Assembly: GCA_015680635.1 (NCBI GenBank)
Contig: JAABOA010000818.1
Coordinates: forward strand, 1 to 11,319
DNA length: 11,319 bases
Source: Lunasporangiospora selenospora
Taxonomy: Eukaryota > Mortierellomycota > Mortierellomycetes > Mortierellales > Mortierellaceae
Direction of reading: 5' to 3'
Both the position numbers and the translations under genes were made by a program. Shown in pieces: positions 6,137 to 11,319 of this stretch. Position 1 is the first letter of the stretch. The number at the start of each line of letters is the position of its first letter. The notes beneath the pieces were generated by a model. That model worked only from the letters and a program-made list of their open reading frames with translations, did no database searches and was not told the DNA's origin.

Positions 6137-7585
6137 ATGGATCCAGCTCTTTCGATTCCAGAGATCAGAAAACACCTTTGTCTTTTCATCCGTCCCAGCG
6201 ATTACAGGGCCTGCTCACTTGTCTCTCGAGCCTGGTTCGAGTCCATAGCACCGTGGATATGGTATTCTATGGCCCTAAATGAGAAGGACCCGGTCAAGGA
6301 TCTTGCCATCCTCCACAAGTACAGTGCCTTCATCCGTGCACTCAATCTTGGCAAGTTTGAGTTGCCGATCGAAATCTATGACTGGTTTGATAACCTACAA
6401 GTTCTTCGCATTTATTTCAAAGGATATCAACTAAAGGCCCCGGAGCACATTGCAGATCTAATCCGTTGCAACCGGTCTTCGCTCCGAAGTATCTGTGTCG
6501 AGAGCAAAAGTGACGATAACACAACCATCCTTAGAGCCTCCCACGAATGTCTCTCACTCAGGGACCTGCATATTGATAATCTCAGAATCCGGGAAAGAGA
6601 TCTGATGGAGTCTTTTTTGAAGATTTGTACTCGATTGACCACCCTGAGTCTGGAGGATGTGGAGTTTGAGGAGGAAACTCAATTGATGTTGAAGGACAAA
6701 ACTTTTAACAGTCTCGAGCAAGTCAAAATGGACCATGTCAGAGGGCTCTATCCGAACATCTTGAGAGCATGTCCGAACTTGAAAGCCTTGTCTATTTATG
6801 ATGCCGAAGAGATCAGTACCGAGGAATTTGTGAAGACGGTCACCACTCACTGTAAACAACTCTGCGTACTCAGTTGCCAGCGTTCTGGCATTGGCAATCT
6901 TAGCAGGTTTGAGGAACTCGTCCTGACCATGCCTCCTATGAAGTATCTCCAGGCGATGCACTCGGACATATTCCAATATACGCCATACACCTCATACTCT
7001 CATCATTACAAGACTCTTCAGGCGATTGAAATGACGAATCGATCAAAGGATAATGGAAAGGATATTCAAACTATCTTGAGCTCGTGTCCAAATCTTCGTT
7101 GGTTTGAAGGAGATTTCATCTTGGCTGAGGATATCAAATCGGGTCGGCCATGGGTTTGTCAAAGATTGGAACATCTCCAGGTTGAAATCCTCGTCCGCAA
7201 ACGTGACCGTCGTCTCGACTTGGCTACATGTACTCAACTCTCTCGGCTCAAGAAGCTTCACACATTGAATCTAACTGCGCACTATTATGGAGATAATATC
7301 CATAAATACAGATCACTCTCTTTGAGGCTAGGCGAAGGATTGGAGTTGTTGGCATCACTCTCCAAACTTGAGCACTTTGGTGTAGGATGCTTGCGACCAG
7401 AATTTCGAGAAGAGTGGCGAAACGAGGAGATCGAATGGATAGCCCAGGCATGGCCTAATCTCGAAGCCATCTATTACGATTATCGCGAGGATGAGATGTA
7501 CTCGAGATTGTGTAAACAGCTGGGCGTGTCCAGAGTACGTCAACGTTTTCCGTGGAGTAACCACATGGATTTCATAGATCTTTGA
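6137..7585 (+). CDS. F-box/RNI-like LRR protein, copy 5 (intact, 482 aa)
   Basis: Probable SCF-type substrate adaptor. The F-box lies at residues 3-45 (ALSIPEIRKHLCLFIRP, then DYRACSLVSRAWF, then PWIW), the typical Skp1-binding helices. Residues 60-160 form a mostly helical linker and first repeats (LAILHKY, EHIADLIRCNRSSL, ECLSLRDLHI). RNI/LRR strands follow: LTTLSLEDV (168), LEQVKMDHV (193), CPNLKALSI (212), CKQLCVLSC (239), PPMKYLQAM (266), CPNLRWFEG (317), LEHLQVEIL (344), LKKLHTLNL (371), LSKLEHFGV (408) and WPNLEAIYY (439). The tail is MDFIDL. It is two residues shorter than copies 3 and 6 because of a gap near 384-390. The start ATG has an ACAAAAATGG context and the shared promoter block 90-120 bp upstream. 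No intron, signal peptide or membrane segment is seen. In residues 270-296 it resembles copy 7 (MHSD...YTPYTSYSHHY) more than its neighbour copy 6. Confidence 0.92.
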   Translation: MDPALSIPEIRKHLCLFIRPSDYRACSLVSRAWFESIAPWIWYSMALNEKDPVKDLAILHKYSAFIRALNLGKFELPIEIYDWFDNLQVLRIYFKGYQLKAPEHIADLIRCNRSSLRSICVESKSDDNTTILRASHECLSLRDLHIDNLRIRERDLMESFLKICTRLTTLSLEDVEFEEETQLMLKDKTFNSLEQVKMDHVRGLYPNILRACPNLKALSIYDAEEISTEEFVKTVTTHCKQLCVLSCQRSGIGNLSRFEELVLTMPPMKYLQAMHSDIFQYTPYTSYSHHYKTLQAIEMTNRSKDNGKDIQTILSSCPNLRWFEGDFILAEDIKSGRPWVCQRLEHLQVEILVRKRDRRLDLATCTQLSRLKKLHTLNLTAHYYGDNIHKYRSLSLRLGEGLELLASLSKLEHFGVGCLRPEFREEWRNEEIEWIAQAWPNLEAIYYDYREDEMYSRLCKQLGVSRVRQRFPWSNHMDFIDL

Positions 7586-8045
7586 TATAGGTCGAATACT
7601 ATCCGCTCGGAGAAACTACACTGATTGTATAAAGTGGGTGTTGGTTTCAGCAGAGAATGGTAATAGTATTGAACTAATATTGTTGAGGCTGAGCCTCCTC
7701 ACTGCTCGTCGCCTCTGTAAAGTGCAAACTGATCGAACCCATCGGTGCCTGCTAATAGATTGGTCTGAGGAAAGGAATGGATCCATCCTGTGTTGAACAC
7801 GCATTACATATCCAAGTTTTCTTTATTGTGGTTTGAGTCTAATCAGTGAGTACCTCTCAACAATAGGGATAACAGCCACGGATTATTTAATAGCGACATC
7901 ACACATCCTTTCCAGCAGGGCCAAAAGAATCAAGTTTGAAGGAAACCTTAATTAGAGGCGCAGTGGTCATTCCTCCTCATCAGCAATCCCATTCTCATCT
8001 TCCTCATCTTCCTCCTCATCTCTACCTCTTTTCTTTCTTACGAGA
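7586..8045 (+). promoter_or_regulatory. Spacer and promoter region of copy 6
   Basis: No gene is seen. This is the closest relative of the spacer before copy 5. Both have the TGTTGAGGCTGAGCCT form (here 7681-7696, with perfect palindrome GAGGCTGAGCCTC) and the block AATGGATCCATCCTGTGT (7776-7793) followed by CATTACATATCCAAGTTTTC. The promoter-proximal elements are GGAAACCTTAATT (7941-7953) and GGCGCAGTGGTCAT (7957-7970). A C/T-rich leader follows to ATG 8046, whose context ACGAGAATGGA is slightly different from CACAAAAATGG. Unlike copies 3 and 5, no ATG follows the second box because it reads GGTCATT. Confidence 0.55.
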
Positions 8046-9500
8046 ATGGATCAAGCTCTTTCACTTCCAGAGATAAGAGCACGCATTTTTCTATTCATCC
8101 GACCCCACGACTACTGGACCTGCGCACTTGTCTCTCGAGCCTGGTTTATGTCCATAACTCCTTGGTTATGGCATTCTGCTACCATCCATGAGATGGGCCC
8201 TGTGGAGGATCTCGCCATCCTCCACAAGTACAGGGCCTTTATTCGTACACTCAACTTTAGCCGGTCAGAGTTTCCGATTGAAATCTATGGCTGGTTTGAT
8301 AATCTGCAAGCTCTTTACTTTTATTTCGGCAAATATCGGCCACAGTCATCGGAGCATATTGCAGATCTTGTCTGTCGCAACCGGTCTTCGCTCCAAAGAA
8401 TCCACGTAGACCGCTATTGTGAAAACAACTCAATCATCCTTAGAGCATCCCATGAATGTCTCTCACTCAAGCATCTGTATTACGGCTATCTCAATCTCGG
8501 AGAAAGGGATCTGGCGGGGTCTTTTATAAAGTTATGTACTCGATTGACAACCCTGAGTCTGGAGATTATGGTGTTTGAGGAGAAGACCCACTGGATGTTT
8601 AAGGATCAGCTGTTTACCAGTCTCGAGAAACTCAAGATGAATTCAGTCAATGGGCCCTCTATGGATTTCTTGAGAGCTTGTCCGAACCTAAAGGTCTTGT
8701 CTGTTTACAAACTCCTTCATGTCGGCGTCGAGGAATTTGTAGAGGTGATCACCACTCACTGCAAACAACTCTGCGTACTCGACTATTGCCATTTCGGCTT
8801 TAATACTGTTGGAGAGTTTGTGAAACTTGCCCTGACTATGTCTCCTATGAAGTGCCTCCAGGTGTGGTTCTTGGACAAGTTCAAGTTTATACCGCCTTCG
8901 TCCTACTCTCGTCACTATGAGACTCTACAAGCGATTCGTATGGCAGATCTATCAAAGAAGGACGGAAAAGATGTTCATACTATCCTAAGCTCGTGTCCAA
9001 ATCTCCGGTGGTTTTTTGGAGATATCATCTATGCTGAGAATATCGAATCAGGTACGCCATGGGTGTGTCAAAGATTGGAACATCTCCAGGTTGAGATCCT
9101 CGTCCGCGACGATGACCGTCGTCTCGACTCTGCCGCATGTGCGCAGCTCTCTCAGCTCAAGAAGCTCCGCACATTGGACCTGTCTATGCCATATTGGGTA
9201 AAACGTGAGGATTATCAACATAGGTCACTCTCTTTGAGACTGGGTGAAGGATTGGAGTTGTTGGAATCACTCTCCGAACTTGAACACTTTGGTCTAGGAT
9301 TTTTGCGGTCAAGATGGCGAGCAGAATGGCGAACGGAGGATATCGAGTGGATGGCACAGGCATGGCCTAATCTTGAAGCCGTCTATGGTGATCATCGCAA
9401 GGAGGATGCGACACATTTGAGAATGTGTAAGCGCATGGGCGTTTCTAGAGTCCGTAAAGATCTTCCGTTCAATAGTCTAGTAGATTTCTTCGATGTTTGA
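8046..9500 (+). CDS. F-box/RNI-like LRR protein, copy 6 (intact, 484 aa)
   Basis: Probable SCF-type substrate adaptor. Its F-box (residues 3-46: ALSLPEIRARIFLFIRP, then DYWTCALVSRAWF, then PWLW) is closest to the general F-box consensus of all the copies. It aligns without gaps to copy 3 over 484 residues. RNI/LRR strands: LTTLSLEIM (168), LEKLKMNSV (193), CPNLKVLSV (212), CKQLCVLDY (239), SPMKCLQVW (266), CPNLRWFFG (317), LEHLQVEIL (344), LKKLRTLDL (371), LSELEHFGL (409) and WPNLEAVYG (440). The C-terminus reads DFFDV instead of DFIDL. Residues 285-325 and 385-440 follow copy 3 (PPS.YSRHYETLQAI, SKKDGKDV, YQHRSLSLRLG), while 5'-flank features group with copy 5. No intron, signal peptide or membrane segment is seen. 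The substrate is unknown. Confidence 0.92.
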   Translation: MDQALSLPEIRARIFLFIRPHDYWTCALVSRAWFMSITPWLWHSATIHEMGPVEDLAILHKYRAFIRTLNFSRSEFPIEIYGWFDNLQALYFYFGKYRPQSSEHIADLVCRNRSSLQRIHVDRYCENNSIILRASHECLSLKHLYYGYLNLGERDLAGSFIKLCTRLTTLSLEIMVFEEKTHWMFKDQLFTSLEKLKMNSVNGPSMDFLRACPNLKVLSVYKLLHVGVEEFVEVITTHCKQLCVLDYCHFGFNTVGEFVKLALTMSPMKCLQVWFLDKFKFIPPSSYSRHYETLQAIRMADLSKKDGKDVHTILSSCPNLRWFFGDIIYAENIESGTPWVCQRLEHLQVEILVRDDDRRLDSAACAQLSQLKKLRTLDLSMPYWVKREDYQHRSLSLRLGEGLELLESLSELEHFGLGFLRSRWRAEWRTEDIEWMAQAWPNLEAVYGDHRKEDATHLRMCKRMGVSRVRKDLPFNSLVDFFDV

Positions 9501-9557
9501 TAGAGATCAAATATCATTCTCTCTCAGGTACAATACTGAAAGCTTAAAGTGAATATT

Positions 9558-9645
9558 GTATATTATCCACTCTCGGATTAGACATCGCTAGCTATCGCAG
9601 GCTCGTCAAATCCTCCGACTATACTGAATACCTATAGTGGTCAGC
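9558..9645 (+). repeat. Partial duplication of the 3'-flank block after copy 6
   Basis: After copy 6 the normal flank reads through CAATACTGAAAGCTTAAAGTG (9530-9550). Instead of passing on to the GTGTCAGTGGAGCAG block as after copy 3, the sequence restarts with TATCCACTCTCGGATTAGACAT, which resembles CCCACTCTCAGATGTCAT after copy 4. It then gives ATACTGAATACCTATAGTGG, resembling the first pass. I read this as two flank versions placed side by side, probably an unequal-exchange scar. The boundaries are approximate. Confidence 0.5.
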
Positions 9646-9989
9646 GGTGTCAGTGGAGCAGAGACTCGTACAGGTATTGTTCAAATATTGTTGGTCCACC
9701 TCTCCACTCAGTCTGTAAAGTGGAGACTGATCGAACCCATCGGCACCTGCAAATAGATTGGTCCGGGGTGAGGAATGGATCCTTCCTGTGCCACATCCGC
9801 TTATCCACGTGTTCCTCTTGTGGCTGATTCGAGTCTGTTCAGTACGTTCCTCTCTGAACCATGTCTTCCATGTCGTGGGGTTTTAATTTTTGGCGACATC
9901 AAACCTGCATACCAGCAGAGACTTCCGACTTTGTCAAGGAGGCAACGTTTGGAGAAAACCTTAAACTCGAGGGAAAGGGGCGCAGTGAT

Positions 9990-10060
9990 CATACTTCCTC
10001 ATCAGCAATCTCTTCCTCATCCTCCTCATCTTCATCTTCTTCATCCTCTCCACCATCTCA
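9990..10060 (+). repeat. C/T-rich (TCN) leader tract of copy 7
   Basis: A low-complexity TCC/TCA/TCT stretch lies between the second promoter element and the start of copy 7. Equivalent tracts precede copies 3, 4, 5 and 6 at the same place, though their sequence and length differ. By position it is probably 5' untranslated or core-promoter sequence; pyrimidine-rich tracts near transcription starts are common in fungi. Confidence 0.6.
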
Positions 10061-10069
10061 TTCACAAAA

Positions 10070-11319
10070 ATGGAACGGGCTCTTTCAATCCCAGAGATCA
10101 GAAATCATATCTCTCTCTTCATCCGTCCTAGCGACTACAGTTCCTGCGCACTTGTCTCTCAAACCTGGTTCGAGTCCCTTGCTCCTTGGATATGGAATTC
10201 AGCTACCTTCGGAACGGACCCGGTCAAGGATGTCGTCATACTTCAGAAGTATACAGCGCTTATCCGTACACTCAAACTTGGAAAGTTAGAGTTGCCGATC
10301 GATTCCTATGGCTTGTTTGAAAATCTACAAGCTCTTCACTGTTCATCCGGCGATGGTCAACGAATGAATCCGGAGCCCGTTGCAGATCTTATCCGTCGTA
10401 ACCAGTCCTCGCTCCAAAGAATCCATATCGATCGCCATTGTATGGATTATTCAAGTATCCTTAGAGCATCTTATGAATGTCTCTCACTCAAGCACCTGCA
10501 TTTCAGCCACCTCTGGTTCCGAGAAAGAGATCTGGCAGAATCTTTTTTAAAGATGTGTACTCGATTGACTACCCTGAGTTTGGAGGATGTGAGGTTTCAT
10601 GAGGAAGCCCTGTTGCTTTTGAAGGATCAAATGCTTCCCAGTCTAGAGCAACTCAAGATGGATAGTATTCGAGGATTCTGTCATGATATCTTGAGAGCAT
10701 GTCCGAACCTGAAGGCCTTGTCTGTTTACAATCTCTTTGATTTCAGCGTCGAGGAATTTGCGAGGACGATCACCGTCCACTGTAAACAACTTTGCGTACT
10801 CCGCTATGTTTCTTGCGGTATTAGCATTATCGGTAGATTTGCGAAGCTTGCTCTGGTAATGTCTCCTTTGAAGTATCTCCAGGTGATGCACTCAGACATG
10901 CTCCACTATACTCCATACACTTCATACTCCCATCATTATGAGACTCTACAGGCGGTTCAGATGTGGAAACAAACAAATGGGTATGGGAACGATGCTCAAA
11001 CAGTCTTGAGAACGTGCCCAAATCTTCGGTGGTTTGAAGGAGAGTTCATTAGTGCTGAGGATATCAAATCAGGTTCGCCATGGGTATGTCTAAAGTTGGA
11101 ACATCTCAAGATTGAGATCCTCATGCGCAATAATAACCGTCGCCTCGACTCGGTCGCATGTGCTCAACTCTCTCAACTCAAGAGGCTCCGTACATTGAAC
11201 CTATCTACGACCGATCTGAGTTATCGTTGGGCACATGATAGCAGATCACTCTCTTTGAGACTAGGTGAAGGTCTGGAGTTGTTGGCTTCGCTCTCCGAAC
11301 TTGAACACTTTGGTATAGG
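10070..11319 (+). CDS. F-box/RNI-like LRR protein, copy 7 (intact as far as visible, 3' end outside window)
   Basis: I translated this by hand from ATG 10070 (context CACAAAAATGGA) and found 416 codons without a stop before the window ends. About 65-70 C-terminal residues are missing because of the edge. The F-box is at residues 3-44 (ALSIPEIRNHISLFIRP, then DYSSCALVSQTWF, then PWIW). It is one codon shorter than the others near residue 48-52 (SATFGTDPVKD). Strands present are LTTLSLEDV, LEQLKMDSI, CPNLKALSV, CKQLCVLRY, SPLKYLQVM, CPNLRWFEG, LEHLKIEIL, LKRLRTLNL and LSELEHFGI. The invariant RAW of the F-box is QTW here, a small departure. It is closest to copy 5 in the middle LRRs. The probable role is the same as for the other copies: Skp1-linked substrate recognition, with an unknown target. 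Confidence 0.88.
   Translation, partial: MERALSIPEIRNHISLFIRPSDYSSCALVSQTWFESLAPWIWNSATFGTDPVKDVVILQKYTALIRTLKLGKLELPIDSYGLFENLQALHCSSGDGQRMNPEPVADLIRRNQSSLQRIHIDRHCMDYSSILRASYECLSLKHLHFSHLWFRERDLAESFLKMCTRLTTLSLEDVRFHEEALLLLKDQMLPSLEQLKMDSIRGFCHDILRACPNLKALSVYNLFDFSVEEFARTITVHCKQLCVLRYVSCGISIIGRFAKLALVMSPLKYLQVMHSDMLHYTPYTSYSHHYETLQAVQMWKQTNGYGNDAQTVLRTCPNLRWFEGEFISAEDIKSGSPWVCLKLEHLKIEILMRNNNRRLDSVACAQLSQLKRLRTLNLSTTDLSYRWAHDSRSLSLRLGEGLELLASLSELEHFGI

Larger units (their letters stand above)
9501..10069 (+). promoter_or_regulatory. Spacer and promoter region of copy 7 (longest spacer)
   Basis: No gene is seen. Blocks are GGTGTCAGTGGAGCAGAGA (9646-9664), ATATTGTTGGTCC, the AAAGTGGAGACTGATCGAACCCATCGG segment (from 9718), and AATGGATCCTTCCTGTG (9774-9790). 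The first promoter element is altered to AAAACCTTAAACT, the second is intact as GGCGCAGTGATCAT (9979-9992), and a TCN-rich leader runs to TTCACAAAAATGG. About 90 extra bases at 9558-9645 account for the longer spacing. They resemble a second copy of the post-stop flank. Frames at 9775-10131 and 9861-10289 cross the leader and are not conserved. Confidence 0.55.
1..11319 (+). repeat. Tandem array of ~1.9-2.0-kb F-box/RNI gene units
   Basis: Seven units lie head to tail, all on one strand. Copies 1, 3, 5, 6 and 7 are open; copies 2 and 4 are broken. Homology covers both coding part and spacer, so the duplicated unit was promoter, gene and 3' flank together, which fits unequal crossing-over between direct repeats. 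The array runs off both ends of the window, so its full size is unknown. Confidence 0.9.

Noticed and set aside
6554-6976. Minus-strand frames inside copies 2, 3, 5, 6 and 7
   Set aside because: They are antisense shadows of the conserved coding frame. They recur because the sense protein is conserved, and have no promoter or family of their own.
1-11319. CRISPR array, phage or bacterial operon
   Set aside because: The repeats are kilobase-long genes with spacers, starts lack Shine-Dalgarno sites and have eukaryotic-style A-rich contexts, and the F-box is a eukaryotic domain.

Overview
The window comes from a fungal genome, most likely an early-diverging soil mould of the Mortierella group (Mortierellomycota). 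The evidence is a head-to-tail set of long intronless genes with an F-box of a style I associate with that group (ALSLPEIR..I..FIRP.DY..CALVSRAWF.S..PW.W), single ORFs of about 484 codons, and A-rich Kozak-like starts (CACAAAAATGGA). This placement comes from family recognition and no search was run.

The whole window is one tandem array on the + strand. The repeat unit is about 1.9-2.0 kb: a roughly 1.45-kb F-box plus RNI/leucine-rich-repeat gene and a 0.45-0.57-kb spacer that is itself repeated. In order: copy 1, 3' part only (1-656, cut by the window edge); copy 2, pseudogene (about 1013-2117) with both ends deleted and an 83-bp inverted-repeat element inserted; copy 3, intact (2253-3707, 484 aa); copy 4, heavily decayed pseudogene (about 4231-5664); copy 5, intact (6137-7585, 482 aa); copy 6, intact (8046-9500, 484 aa); copy 7, open from its ATG to the window end (10070-11319, 416 codons). 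Start-to-start spacings of copies 3-7 are 1978, 1906, 1909 and 2024 bp.

The spacers are related throughout. Each keeps a 3'-flank block, a mid-spacer block around GGATCCATCC, and a promoter-proximal block (GGAAACCTTAATT then GGCGCAGTGATCAT) followed by a C/T-rich leader that ends in CACAAAAATGG. The duplications therefore carried promoter and gene together, and the copies are probably controlled alike.

By family knowledge, the F-box would dock each protein on Skp1 in an SCF ubiquitin ligase, and the curved LRR part would select the substrate. The copies keep the F-box and LRR scaffold but differ most in the middle of the LRR region. The array looks like a birth-and-death repertoire of substrate adaptors. 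Its targets cannot be read from the sequence. No rRNA, tRNA, CRISPR array, transposase gene or unrelated gene was seen.
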